This document shows, one piece after another, positions 53,757-63,115 of a stretch of DNA of 64,000 nt. Both the position numbers and the translations under genes were made by a program. The stretch's first letter is position 1. Each line of letters opens with the position of its first letter. Source of the DNA: Bacteroidales bacterium (lineage in GTDB: Bacteria > Bacteroidota > Bacteroidia > Bacteroidales > UBA10428); assembly GCA_016928305.1 (NCBI GenBank), contig JAFGKY010000002.1, positions 1-64,000 on the forward strand. The letters run 5' to 3'. The notes beneath the pieces were generated by a model, which saw only the letters and a program-made list of their open reading frames with translations, made no database searches and was not told the DNA's origin.

Positions 53757-55736
53757 ATGAAACGAAAGACTTTTTCCATAATAACAGCTCTATTTCTTAC
53801 AGCAGCTTTGTATGCCCAGACGGAAAATAAGGCCATCCTTGAGGCCACAAAGATGAAAAGCAAAATCAGCCGTTTTGTATACAGCCATTTCTCTGAGCAT
53901 CTTGGCCACTGCATTTATGAAGGATTATGGATGGGTGAGAACTCCCCCATTCCAAATAATAAGGGGATCCGTACCGATGTTGCCGGGGCCCTGAAACAGA
54001 TTAAGATTCCTGCCTTGCGCTGGCCCGGAGGTTGTTTTGCCGATGAATACCATTGGAAAGATGGTATAGGCCCGAAGAACGAACGGCCGAAAATGATCAA
54101 CACCAACTGGGGCGGTGTCACCGAGGACAATAGCTTTGGCACGCATGAATTCTTGGAACTCTGTGATCAGCTCGGCTGTGAGGCATACATCAGCGGAAAT
54201 ATAGGGAGCGGGACCGTGCAGGAGATGTCACAATGGGTCGAATACCTGAATTCCGATAACGAAAGTCCGATGACCGACCTGCGCAAAGCCAACGGTCGTG
54301 AAAAATCCTGGGGTGTTAAGTTCTGGGGTGTCGGCAATGAATCATGGGGATGCGGAGGCCGGATGAAACCCGGCTATTATTCCGACCAGGCATTGCAATA
54401 TTCAGCTTTCCTTAAAAATCATGGAGATAACCGCCTTAAATTGATCGCAGTAGGACCCAACTCGGCCGATTATAAATGGACGGAGACACTTATGCAGGAA
54501 ATGGGAATACGGTTCTGGGGGCTGGCCCTTCATTATTACACCAGCCTGAACGCTTCTGCCACCAATTTTGCAGAAGATGAATGGTTTAAGGTTATGAAAA
54601 GTACACTTTTCATGGAAGAATTGATCAGCAAGCATTCCGCCATAATGGATCAGTTCGATCCCTTTAATAATATGGCCCTGGTAGTTGATGAATGGGGCAC
54701 ATGGTACCAGGTGGAACCGGGCACCAATCCAAGATTCCTGTTTCAGCTGAATTCATTGCGCGATGCTCTGGTTACCGGAATCAACCTTAACATCTTCAAC
54801 AATCATTGCAACCGGATTAAGATGACGGCCATAGCTCAAATTGTGAACGTACTGCAATCGGTTATCCTGACCCAGGGAGAAAAGATGGTGCTGACACCAA
54901 CATACCACGTTTTTGATATGTACAAAGTACATCACGATGCTTTCTTAATACCTTCCTCCCTTGAAAGCGACAACTATATTTATGAGGTAGATACGGTTCC
55001 GGCCCTGAATATTTCATCTTCCCTCGATCAAAATGGTAAAATACACATCTCCGTCTGTAATCTCCACGCTCAAAAAACAGAGGACCTGACCTGCCAGCTG
55101 AAAGGATACAAGGCTTCATCCATAACCGGACAAATACTTACCGCTGACAAGCTGAATGCCCATAACAGTTTTGACAAGCCAAATACACTTACCATACAGC
55201 CATTTTCAGAATTCAGTCTCGATGAAGGTAATATTGAGGTAAAAATGCCGCCACATTCAGTGGTTGTGCTTGAGGTAACAGGGAATCTAAACATACCGGA
55301 TAATTCCGTAAAAGTGAATAATGCAAAACCGGGGTTGAAATACAGCATGTATAAAGGATCGTGGTACCGGTTGCCCGATTTTACAAAACTGAACATTCAG
55401 AAAGAAGGTACTGTTCCCGTGGTTGAATACCCCGAAGAGGTTCCGGTCAATGATATCGGACTGGTATTCTCGGGATTCATTAAAATTGAAAAAACCGGGA
55501 TGTACGTCTTTACGCTGGCTTCCGACGATGGCTCAAAAAAAACCATCGGAGAAGAAATGCTTGTGTCAAATGACGGGAGGCACGCGATAAATGAAGTGGA
55601 AGGATCCATTTTCCTCCACGAAGGCTATCATCCCATAACGGTTGAATTTTTTCAGGCTAGCGGAGGTTGTGGCCTGCAACTGTTTATGCAGGGAATTGAA
55701 TCAGACCGGGTAATTGTCCCTGAAAATATATTATGA
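53757..55736 (+). CDS. GH51 alpha-L-arabinofuranosidase with C-terminal PA14-like domain
   Basis: 659 residues from the ATG at 53757 ([14 protein letters not shown], signal peptide to LYAQ); the ATG at 53721 overlaps GH92. GH51 is retaining: acid/base Glu in [12 protein letters not shown] (near 194), nucleophile Glu in [10 protein letters not shown] (near 309); [14 protein letters not shown] is the N-terminal signature. After the barrel and beta-sandwich a PA14-like domain (about 545-650, [16 protein letters not shown]) may bind carbohydrate. It removes terminal alpha-L-arabinofuranose. Intact, and overlapping the next gene's possible start by ATGA. Confidence 0.93.
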   Translation: MKRKTFSIITALFLTAALYAQTENKAILEATKMKSKISRFVYSHFSEHLGHCIYEGLWMGENSPIPNNKGIRTDVAGALKQIKIPALRWPGGCFADEYHWKDGIGPKNERPKMINTNWGGVTEDNSFGTHEFLELCDQLGCEAYISGNIGSGTVQEMSQWVEYLNSDNESPMTDLRKANGREKSWGVKFWGVGNESWGCGGRMKPGYYSDQALQYSAFLKNHGDNRLKLIAVGPNSADYKWTETLMQEMGIRFWGLALHYYTSLNASATNFAEDEWFKVMKSTLFMEELISKHSAIMDQFDPFNNMALVVDEWGTWYQVEPGTNPRFLFQLNSLRDALVTGINLNIFNNHCNRIKMTAIAQIVNVLQSVILTQGEKMVLTPTYHVFDMYKVHHDAFLIPSSLESDNYIYEVDTVPALNISSSLDQNGKIHISVCNLHAQKTEDLTCQLKGYKASSITGQILTADKLNAHNSFDKPNTLTIQPFSEFSLDEGNIEVKMPPHSVVVLEVTGNLNIPDNSVKVNNAKPGLKYSMYKGSWYRLPDFTKLNIQKEGTVPVVEYPEEVPVNDIGLVFSGFIKIEKTGMYVFTLASDDGSKKTIGEEMLVSNDGRHAINEVEGSIFLHEGYHPITVEFFQASGGCGLQLFMQGIESDRVIVPENIL

Positions 55737-55780
55737 CATGCAGAATAAAAGTCAGCCAGGATTCCGGAAGCCCTTGTGAT

Positions 55781-57172
55781 ATGAAAAACAAAAACACTTG
55801 CCAGATCTGCCCGTTGATGCGCTGGTTTTCAGTGTGCATCGTACTATTGACTTTTTGCGCTTATATCGCAACAGCACAGGAATACGATGAAAGGGCTGAT
55901 TATTATTATTCATTTAGCCCGGCTGATGCAACCATCATCGATCTGGTAATTGCCGGAAACCGGCTTGAATTGAATTTTCCGGCTGATAGCTTTCATACTG
56001 CATTTATCGGGCTGGATATAAAAACCCGGATACCACGATTGGGTGATCAGCCAAAAATTGAATTGCAGGGAGGAAACATCAGGGCTGTCCAATATGTTGA
56101 ATACCGTGCAAAAGGATTGCGCTATATCAACCTGAGTGATTTTGTACAACATAATATGCAGTGCATACAACTTGACTTGAAACAATGCCGGTTGAGATCG
56201 GACAGTGCCCGGATTATTCTATACAAAAATCCCTGTATTGCTTCCGGGAAACTACTTGTTCTGGCGCCCCATCCCGATGATGCCGAAATAGCCGCCTATG
56301 GACTGTATTCGGCAAATATAGATGCTTTTGTGGTGACCATTACAGTCGGAGACGCCGGTAAAAAAATATATGATGAGCTTTACAGCAATGATACGATACA
56401 TTACCGCAAAAAAGCAGATGTCCGGCTCTGGAACAGTATAACAATCCCTATGCTGGCTGGTTTGGATCCACAGAATAGTATTAATCTCGGGTACTTCGAT
56501 GCAACATTGAAAGATATGCATTTTGCGCCTTTACAACCTGTAAAGGCACGATATACAGGAGTAGAAGACATTAACCGTTACAGGGAAATGAACATTTCCT
56601 CATTCCTTGACTCATTGCCCGGTTCACCAACATGGAATTCGCTTGTGAACGACCTGAAGACCATCATTGAGAGAAAAAAGCCTGAAGTGATTGTCACCCC
56701 TTATCCCGCGATCGATATTCATCCCGATCACAAATTAACCACACTGGCTCTAATACAGGCTTTAAAAGAACTGAAGTATACAAGCGGTGAGCTATGGCTT
56801 TATACCAATCATTTCATACATTCCGAAATCTATCCGCATGGAAAGGCAGGTAGCCTGATAAGCCTTCCCCCAAATACCGGGAATAAAGCCATTTTCTTCA
56901 GGCGGATTTATTCCCACACACTGTCGGATGTCGAACAATCGGATAAAGCACTTGCCCTGGATGCCATGAATATGTTGCGGCCTGATACCGAATGGCATAC
57001 CACAAAAGGCGGTCGCAGGCTTTATATGAAGACACGCCGTGAAAACCGGCGAAACACTGAAGTTGATTATTACTACCGCAGAGCTGTAAGAAATAACGAA
57101 TTGTTTTTTATTGTGAACATTAAGGATTTGTATGATGATGGAATTTTAATACGTATAACAGGTGAATTGTAG
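55781..57172 (+). CDS. Exported PIG-L/LmbE-family deacetylase
   Basis: 463 residues from the ATG at 55781, which gives a 33-residue signal (MKNKNTCQICPLMRWFSVC to ATAQ); an ATG at 55733 overlaps the GH51 stop (ATGA) and would lengthen the N-terminus by 16. A beta-sandwich region (about 35-165) precedes the PIG-L domain with the zinc motif LVLAPHPDDAEIAAYG (near 168) and IDIHPDHKLTTLALI (near 315) for the third ligand. The family deacetylates GlcNAc-inositol (GPI and mycothiol synthesis) and other GlcNAc conjugates. In a glycan-degradation operon with inositol catabolism it may act on a GlcNAc- or GlcN-inositol-type glycan. Confidence 0.87.
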   Translation: MKNKNTCQICPLMRWFSVCIVLLTFCAYIATAQEYDERADYYYSFSPADATIIDLVIAGNRLELNFPADSFHTAFIGLDIKTRIPRLGDQPKIELQGGNIRAVQYVEYRAKGLRYINLSDFVQHNMQCIQLDLKQCRLRSDSARIILYKNPCIASGKLLVLAPHPDDAEIAAYGLYSANIDAFVVTITVGDAGKKIYDELYSNDTIHYRKKADVRLWNSITIPMLAGLDPQNSINLGYFDATLKDMHFAPLQPVKARYTGVEDINRYREMNISSFLDSLPGSPTWNSLVNDLKTIIERKKPEVIVTPYPAIDIHPDHKLTTLALIQALKELKYTSGELWLYTNHFIHSEIYPHGKAGSLISLPPNTGNKAIFFRRIYSHTLSDVEQSDKALALDAMNMLRPDTEWHTTKGGRRLYMKTRRENRRNTEVDYYYRRAVRNNELFFIVNIKDLYDDGILIRITGEL

Positions 57173-57214
57173 CTTTTTCATAACAATACAAACGGATGCC
57201 AATGCGATAGGAAA

Positions 57215-58639
57215 ATGATCACCATGCAGAGAAAAACCATTTATAATATCCTCGATTTTGGGGCAGTGGGTGATGGAAAAACGGATAATGCCATTGCCAT
57301 CCAGAAAGCTGTTGATACTTGTTCGGCAAAGGGCGGAGACATTGTTCTGGTTCCTTCAGGCGGTGTTTATATGACAGGACCCTTTGATCTTAAATCCCAT
57401 GTCAATTTTCATGTAGAAGCCAATGCCAGGGTGGTTGCCAATCCTGATGAATCTGTTTATACACGAAGTGCTTTCAGGGGGAATTACGGCGAAGGCAGCA
57501 TCTGGATCGGCGGTGAAGCTGCAGAAAATGTCACCATAAGCGGATCGGGTACCATTGACGGTAATGGTGTTGCTTTTATGGGCCCTGAAGAGAAAGCTGC
57601 CTACGCACTTAAGCCTTTTGATACCTTCGATCGCCGGCCCCACCTTTTTACTCCGGTTCACTTTAAAAACCTTACCATCCGGGATATCACCTTTAAAGAC
57701 TCGGCATACTGGTGCATACACCTGGTAGGATGCACGGATGTTTTCATCAGCAGCATAAAAATATACAATAATCTTAAGATCCGCAATTCCGACGGGATTG
57801 ATCTCGACCATTCCCGAAATGTACATATTAGTGATTGTTATATTGAATCGGGTGACGATTGCATATGTCTGAAAACACGAAGGGAGTACCAGGAATTTGG
57901 ACCCACTGAGAATGTTACAGTAAAGAATTGCACATTAAAATCGACCTCATGTTCCATCAAGCTGGGCAGTGAAAATATGGATGCGATCCGTGATGTGACG
58001 TTTTCTGACTGTATCATTTTATCCAGCAATCGGGGCATCGGTATACAGAACCGTGATGAAGGCATAGTTGAAAACATCAGGTTTGAAGATATTGCAATTC
58101 AAGGACGGCTGTTTGACGATGTATGGTGGGGGAAAGCCGAGCCCATATATGTTACCGCTTACAAACGGCAACCGGGGAATAACAAAGATGCAAACTGGCG
58201 TTTTGCCAAAGGACAGATCAAAGGACGTGTTGGTAAAATCAGGAATATCGCATTTCTGGATATTAGAGCGGTAAGTGAAAACGGTATCTTCGTCGGAGGT
58301 GAAAATGAAATGATCAGCGACATAAAATTTCAGAATGTTAAAATTGAGGTCGGTAAAACCACACGCTATCGTGGAGGCTTTTATGATCTGAGGCCTTCGG
58401 TTACAGTAGGCCTCAAGAAGAATGATACTGCAGGCTTTTACATCGAAAATGCAGAACATATTGAGCTTAAGAATTGCAGGGTAATGTGGGGAAAACAGAA
58501 AGAAAAATATTTTGGGAATGCCCTGTTTGCCTACCAGTGTAAAAACCTTATCGTAATCAATTTCAAAGGCAGGGCAGCTTTCCCTGAAAGAAAGAAGGCT
58601 ATGGAATTTCAACAATGCGAGGGGATTTCAGTCAGATAA
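57215..58639 (+). CDS. GH28 polygalacturonase-like enzyme without visible signal peptide
   Basis: 474 residues. Right-handed beta-helix: ILDFGAVGDGKTDNAIAIQ at the start, catalytic Asp motifs IRNSDGIDLDHS (near 190) and ESGDDCICLKT (near 213), and SNRGIGIQNRDEGIVENIRF near 270. The catalytic Asp residues are present, but the classical His-Gly motif of polygalacturonases reads RGIGIQ, so substrate may differ from homogalacturonan. The frame is open back to the preceding stop, yet contains no other ATG or signal sequence, so the enzyme is probably cytosolic or periplasmic by another route. 21 bases before the symporter gene. Confidence 0.88.
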   Translation: MITMQRKTIYNILDFGAVGDGKTDNAIAIQKAVDTCSAKGGDIVLVPSGGVYMTGPFDLKSHVNFHVEANARVVANPDESVYTRSAFRGNYGEGSIWIGGEAAENVTISGSGTIDGNGVAFMGPEEKAAYALKPFDTFDRRPHLFTPVHFKNLTIRDITFKDSAYWCIHLVGCTDVFISSIKIYNNLKIRNSDGIDLDHSRNVHISDCYIESGDDCICLKTRREYQEFGPTENVTVKNCTLKSTSCSIKLGSENMDAIRDVTFSDCIILSSNRGIGIQNRDEGIVENIRFEDIAIQGRLFDDVWWGKAEPIYVTAYKRQPGNNKDANWRFAKGQIKGRVGKIRNIAFLDIRAVSENGIFVGGENEMISDIKFQNVKIEVGKTTRYRGGFYDLRPSVTVGLKKNDTAGFYIENAEHIELKNCRVMWGKQKEKYFGNALFAYQCKNLIVINFKGRAAFPERKKAMEFQQCEGISVR

Positions 58640-58660
58640 TTTAACAATAATACACAACTT

Positions 58661-60850
58661 ATGTTTGGGCTGGATTTAATGGATATCATTGTAATTGGGA
58701 TTTATTTCTCCGTGGTTATTGCTATCGGTATTTGGGCAAGCCGAAGAATTAAAAGCCAGGAAGACTACCTGTTGGGAGGACGGAGGTTCGGCAAACTCAT
58801 ACAGACTTTTGCCAGTTTCGGGCAGGCAACTTCTGCAGACGGACCGGTTGGGGTAGCTACCACGACTTTTAAGAACGGCGCTGCCGGCATTTGGAGTGCC
58901 CTGTTGATGGTTTTTTCTACTCCGCTGTTCTGGATTACCTCTCCCTGGCACAGGAGGATGCGCATCATAACCATGGGCGATTTTTATGAGGAGCGGTACA
59001 GATCAAAAAAGATGGCTGCCACCTATGCCATAATCGGGGCCATTGGTATGATGGGATTGCTCTCGGTAGGCTATACCGCTATGAATAAAACCATCATGGC
59101 CATAACCCCGAAACTGGAAAAGGATTATACACCGGAAGAAAAGCAGGAGCGTGCGCTGGCTCTTGAATTAAGCCAACTTGAAACAAAGGACTATGTTATG
59201 TTGAATGATTCGGAGAAAACCAGGCTCGAAGAGCTCCGGCTACGTAAGCCCGAAAGTATATTTTCCTACGTCGATGAATCCATACTGGTCTGGATCATTT
59301 GCCTTATTGTCCTGGTGTATGCCGTCATGGGCGGACTGGAAGCAGCTTTTTACACCGACATGCTGCAAGGACTCTTTATTATCATTTTATCATTCATATT
59401 AATACCCTTTGCATGGTGGAAAATAAAAGCAATTTACGGAACGGCGGCCGATGAATCTGCACTGAACATTCTGCATGATAAACTGCCCCAATCCTTTTTT
59501 GAGATATTCGGAGCACCCACCCTTATTGATTTTACCTGGTACTTTATTCTTACAGCATCATTGGTTGCGGGTATTACAGTGGTAACACAACCCAATCAGT
59601 TGGTCACCAATGCGGCGGCAAAAGATGAATATTCGGCCCGTTTTGGTTTTGTAACAGGCGGATTCATTAAACGCTTCTGCACCATTATGTGGGGGATGGT
59701 TGGATTGTCGGCCGTGCTTCTGTATACAGGCAAAGTTCAGAATCCCGACCTGGTATGGGGAATAACTACACATGACTTGTTGGGATCTTTAAACATAGGC
59801 CTTGTGGGAATCATGATCGTATCGATGATGGCTGCCCTGATGTCAACGGCCAGCGCTCTCATGCTTACTGTGTCGGGATTATTGCTGCACAATGTGTATA
59901 AGCCTCTTTTCCCGTATAAAAATGAAAATCATTATGTCTGTGCCGGCCGTATCCTTGGAGGCTTATTTTTAATCGGCAGTACCATCATTTCCATTCAATT
60001 CGACAGCATCCTTGAAATTCTAAAATTTATCTGGGAGTTCTTTGTGATCTTTGCAGCGGCTTTCTGGCTTGGTTTAAAGTGGCGAAGGGCTAACCGGCAG
60101 GGTGCATGGGCCTCCATGCTGGTTACGGTGTCCATTTTTTACCTGATACCGGTAGTACTTCCCTATCTGTGGCCATCGCTGAAGCAAAATGAAAAACTCC
60201 TGCTGAGGACACTACCCGAACCGGTGGTCCGTACATACGTCGCACGTGAGATGGATGTGGCAGAACGGGCAAAGGAAATTGAAGACTGGATACTACGCAG
60301 TACAAAAGGAGAAGCAACAGGTGTTTGTCCGGATGCACTTACTAAAGGAAAGAAGTTTTCAAAAACCTTCGATCTACCTTCAAAACCTATATTCTGGTCA
60401 AAAGAACCTGCCTTAAATAATGACGGTACATTAGAGGCACGCGGTTATTGTTTCCCCGAACTTATTGTGTTACAAGCCCTGGGTGCTGAACTCCAGTTCA
60501 AGCCCTATGCCTTTAATGAAACTCTCCGGATGCTCATCCGGCTGATATTCCCCTTTCTCCTTATGATCATTGTCTCCTTGTTTACTGCACCGCAGGCCGA
60601 TGAAAAAACACAACGATTCTTTTTAAAAATGCGAACAAGGGTTAGGGGGTTAGGTCGTGACATTGATGCCCAGGATCTTGAAAAAACATATGCAGATCCT
60701 GAAAAATCGAAAGAAGTTCTGCTTTTCCCGAATACATCGCTTGAGATATACAAATGGAACAATCAGGATTTTGCGGGTTTCCTGATAGCCCTCGGGGTTG
60801 TTTTTATCGTGTTGGCCACCCTGTTCGCAACAGTAAAGATAGGGGGGTAA
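58661..60850 (+). CDS. Sodium:solute symporter (SSS family) with large soluble inserts
   Basis: 729 residues, longer than the usual 500-550. Core SSS features: LMDIIVIGIYFSVVIAIGIW (TM1), ASFGQATSADGPVGVATT, YAVMGGLEAAFYTDMLQGLF, and MSTASALMLTVSGLLLHNVY. Two hydrophilic inserts stand out: about 150-205 (EKQERALALELSQLETKDYV) and about 520-615 between late helices (MDVAERAKEIEDWILRSTKG). It imports a sugar, polyol or acid with Na+. As the iol operon encodes no importer, myo-inositol or an inositol glycoside is possible, since SSS includes inositol carriers; a uronate product of GH28 is equally possible. Confidence 0.9.
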   Translation: MFGLDLMDIIVIGIYFSVVIAIGIWASRRIKSQEDYLLGGRRFGKLIQTFASFGQATSADGPVGVATTTFKNGAAGIWSALLMVFSTPLFWITSPWHRRMRIITMGDFYEERYRSKKMAATYAIIGAIGMMGLLSVGYTAMNKTIMAITPKLEKDYTPEEKQERALALELSQLETKDYVMLNDSEKTRLEELRLRKPESIFSYVDESILVWIICLIVLVYAVMGGLEAAFYTDMLQGLFIIILSFILIPFAWWKIKAIYGTAADESALNILHDKLPQSFFEIFGAPTLIDFTWYFILTASLVAGITVVTQPNQLVTNAAAKDEYSARFGFVTGGFIKRFCTIMWGMVGLSAVLLYTGKVQNPDLVWGITTHDLLGSLNIGLVGIMIVSMMAALMSTASALMLTVSGLLLHNVYKPLFPYKNENHYVCAGRILGGLFLIGSTIISIQFDSILEILKFIWEFFVIFAAAFWLGLKWRRANRQGAWASMLVTVSIFYLIPVVLPYLWPSLKQNEKLLLRTLPEPVVRTYVAREMDVAERAKEIEDWILRSTKGEATGVCPDALTKGKKFSKTFDLPSKPIFWSKEPALNNDGTLEARGYCFPELIVLQALGAELQFKPYAFNETLRMLIRLIFPFLLMIIVSLFTAPQADEKTQRFFLKMRTRVRGLGRDIDAQDLEKTYADPEKSKEVLLFPNTSLEIYKWNNQDFAGFLIALGVVFIVLATLFATVKIGG

Positions 60851-60851
60851 G

Positions 60852-62123
60852 ATGAAACGCAGTTATTACCTCCTTATACTGATCTTCCTGGTGTTTTTTG
60901 TGATTTCTTTTCTCACCAATATCCTGGGGTCGATCAATCCAAACGTCAGTGACAGTTTTGATTTGAGCGGTGCCATGACGGGCTTGCTGCCATTTTCCTT
61001 TTTTATTGCCTATGCGCTTATGTCGATCCCGGCAGGGGTGCTGGTACAGAAATACCGGGAAAAAGTCAGCATGACCGCTGCATTTTTAACAGCCATGCTG
61101 GGTGCTTTGCTGTTTGCATTTAATCCCATTTATCCGGTGTTCTTATGTTCATTGTTCCTCATTGGCAGTGGCATGGCATTACTGCAGGTTGCGATTAATC
61201 CGTTGCTCAGGGTAACAGGGGGCGAAGAGCACTTTGCCTTTAATTCGGTGCTCGCCCAGCTTATTTTTGGTAGTGCATCGTATTTTAGTCCTTTCGTTTA
61301 CAGCAGCCTGGTATCACACCTGGAAGAACCGGAGAGAACCGGCAATTTCCCTTTCACGCTCCTTTCCAGCATCACACCTCATGGCTTCAGCTGGGTTTCG
61401 ATTTACTGGTTGTTTGCAATGATTACTTTCATAATGACGATGCTGATGCTCGTCTCCCGTTTCCCGAAAGTTGACAGAAAGGATGATGAAATCACCGGCA
61501 CATGGGATATACACCTGAGGTTATTCAGGTTAAAACCTGTATTGTTATACTTTGGCGGCATTTTTGCCTATGTTGGCACTGAACAGGGCATCGCTAACTG
61601 GATCTCAGAATTCCTGAGGACATATCACGGTTTGCAACCGGAAGCGCAAGGGGCTTCTACTGTGGCCTGGTTCTGGGGAATGCTGACCATCGGTTGCTTG
61701 TTGGGGCTTGTTTTGCTACGGATCCTTGACATTAAAATCGTTTTGCGTATATTTTCTTCGGCAGCCATCATAACCCTCGTTATTGCCCTGTCAGGAAACA
61801 CTACCATGGCATTATGGAGCTTTCCTGCCCTTGGTTTCTGCTTGTCGGTAATGTGGTCAATAATCTTTTCGCTTGCCTTAAACAGCATCAGGGAATATCA
61901 TGGCACCTTTTCAGGGATCCTTTGTACAGCCATTGCCGGAGGAGCAGTTATTCCGCTGCTCATAGGTCAGCTTAAAGATATGGCCGGTCTCAAAACAGGT
62001 ATGCTGTTGCTTTTTATAACCCTTGGTTATATTCTCAGTATCAGCTTCTGGGCCAAACCTTTGGTGAAGAACTATACGATAATAAGAGACAAGGAACGAG
62101 GGACCAGGGACAAGCAGGTTTGA
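60852..62123 (+). CDS. MFS transporter, FucP-like sugar:proton symporter
   Basis: 423 residues with about 12 membrane helices. FucP-group features: FFVISFLTNILGSINPNVSD (TM1), PFSFFIAYALMSIPAGVLVQ (TM2), and SGMALLQVAINPLLRVTGGE (TM4). It imports monosaccharides such as fucose, glucose or galactose by proton symport; the exact sugar is unknown. It starts 1 base after the symporter stop, so coupled. The last residues (IIRDKERGTRDKQV) are encoded by an inverted CTTGTCCCT-type repeat, suggesting that the original stop was lost and the tail extended by about 10 residues. Confidence 0.88.
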   Translation: MKRSYYLLILIFLVFFVISFLTNILGSINPNVSDSFDLSGAMTGLLPFSFFIAYALMSIPAGVLVQKYREKVSMTAAFLTAMLGALLFAFNPIYPVFLCSLFLIGSGMALLQVAINPLLRVTGGEEHFAFNSVLAQLIFGSASYFSPFVYSSLVSHLEEPERTGNFPFTLLSSITPHGFSWVSIYWLFAMITFIMTMLMLVSRFPKVDRKDDEITGTWDIHLRLFRLKPVLLYFGGIFAYVGTEQGIANWISEFLRTYHGLQPEAQGASTVAWFWGMLTIGCLLGLVLLRILDIKIVLRIFSSAAIITLVIALSGNTTMALWSFPALGFCLSVMWSIIFSLALNSIREYHGTFSGILCTAIAGGAVIPLLIGQLKDMAGLKTGMLLLFITLGYILSISFWAKPLVKNYTIIRDKERGTRDKQV

Positions 62124-62240
62124 ATCCGGCAATCCAATATTTATTAGAGCAGACCAGGGCCTTCCTGTTGTTATCTTTTTCCGTATGCTTTATGCCTTTC
62201 GCCTTATGCCTTACACCCCAATTCCTGGTTCTTGTTTCTA
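62089..62240. repeat. Repeat-rich end and downstream region of the MFS gene
   Basis: GACAAGGAACGAGGGACCAG followed by GGACAAGCAG (62089-62117) is the inverse of the CTTGTCCCTCGTCA tandem family. Further on, GCTTTATGCC TTTCGCCTTATGCCTTA-like words (about 62188-62215) form a second low-complexity tandem. No gene or clear terminator was seen in the 179-base gap. Confidence 0.5.
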
Positions 62241-62302
62241 ATTATTCATAAATTTGAAATTATATAGAGAATATCAATAAAATATTTAATTAATCCGTTT
62301 CC

Positions 62303-62755
62303 ATGTACCAGCGCGATTATATCTTACGCATGATCGAGATGATGGCCAGGCTTATTGCAGGCATCCTGAAACTGATCAAAACCGGCGACCTGAATCAGGC
62401 CTCTCAGTCGCTGCAAAATGCCTATGGAACGGTATTTCGAAATGAATCGCCTGAACTGAAAGCAATACCTGAGGATACGTTAATAGAAACGCTGCTGAAT
62501 AAATACAACCATTCAACCGGTCACATGGAAATACTCGCTGAATTGTTCTATGCCGAAGCTGAATTGCTGACAGCCGAAAAAATATCAGCCGAAAGCATAT
62601 CCTTTTACCGTAAATCACTGATTTTATTTGAATACGTTGACAAAGAATACCGTTCCTATTCTCAGGAAAGACAGGATAAAATGCTGGTAATCAGAAAAAA
62701 GTTAACAATGCCGGGTCTGAAAATCGGATGGTCCTGTGAGACTGAGGATACCTGA
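62303..62755 (+). CDS. Small helical protein, DUF6483-like, function unknown
   Basis: 150 residues, predicted all-alpha with TPR-like helices. MYQRDYILRMIEMMARLIAG at the start resembles the DUF6483 group, which has no known role; the rest is ELFYAEAELLTAEKISAES and a C-terminal KIGWSCETEDT. No signal peptide, so cytoplasmic. ATG choice is clear, as the frame begins just after an AT-rich spacer. It stands alone between the glycan locus and the squalene/phytoene synthase. Gene reality is supported by coherent amphipathic helices; function is not assigned. Confidence 0.65.
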   Translation: MYQRDYILRMIEMMARLIAGILKLIKTGDLNQASQSLQNAYGTVFRNESPELKAIPEDTLIETLLNKYNHSTGHMEILAELFYAEAELLTAEKISAESISFYRKSLILFEYVDKEYRSYSQERQDKMLVIRKKLTMPGLKIGWSCETEDT

Positions 62756-62941
62756 AGAATGCCTCATCGTTTTTGATTATGCCTTTAAAACCATACACCA
62801 TACAGCAACTATTTTTTTATGCATAATCATATGGCTAACGTTACAGCCATGTCTCGTATTCATAATTCCATTATTCTGCTATTCTATAATTCAATAAAAA
62901 GATAGAACTTGCTACATTGCATTGAACAAAATCATAAAAAA

Positions 62942-63014
62942 TGCTGTTAATAAAGTGATTTTTCACGATTTGTTATTATTTGTTATGACGCTTAAAAATA
63001 AAGAATTAACAGCA
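62942..63014. repeat. Spaced 10-bp inverted repeat
   Basis: TGCTGTTAAT at 62942-62951 and ATTAACAGCA at 63005-63014 are perfect inverse complements 53 bases apart. It could be a regulator site, a hairpin base or chance in AT-rich DNA. Confidence 0.35.
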
Positions 63015-63063
63015 GGTTTTACTATTAATGGTTTATTTAATAAAACATGAAATATTGATACAT

Positions 63064-63096
63064 GTTGTGTACAATAACAACAACTGACTAAATTTG
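63064..63096 (+). promoter_or_regulatory. Candidate Bacteroidota promoter of the squalene/phytoene synthase gene
   Basis: GTTG (63064-63067) and TAAATTTG (63089-63096) are separated by 21 bases, fitting the -33 TTTG / -7 TAnnTTTG architecture. The ATG at 63116 follows after 19 bases, giving a short leader. Confidence 0.5.
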
Positions 63097-63115
63097 TATA
63101 ATCTTGGTTATTGGT

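Larger units (their letters stand above)
62756..63115. other. AT-rich intergenic region, no gene seen
   Basis: About 360 bases, strongly AT-rich, with many short homopolymers and no credible coding frame. It contains a perfect 10-base inverted repeat (TGCTGTTAAT 62942-62951, ATTAACAGCA 63005-63014) with a 53-base AT-rich spacer, and the promoter of the next gene at its end. Confidence 0.7.
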
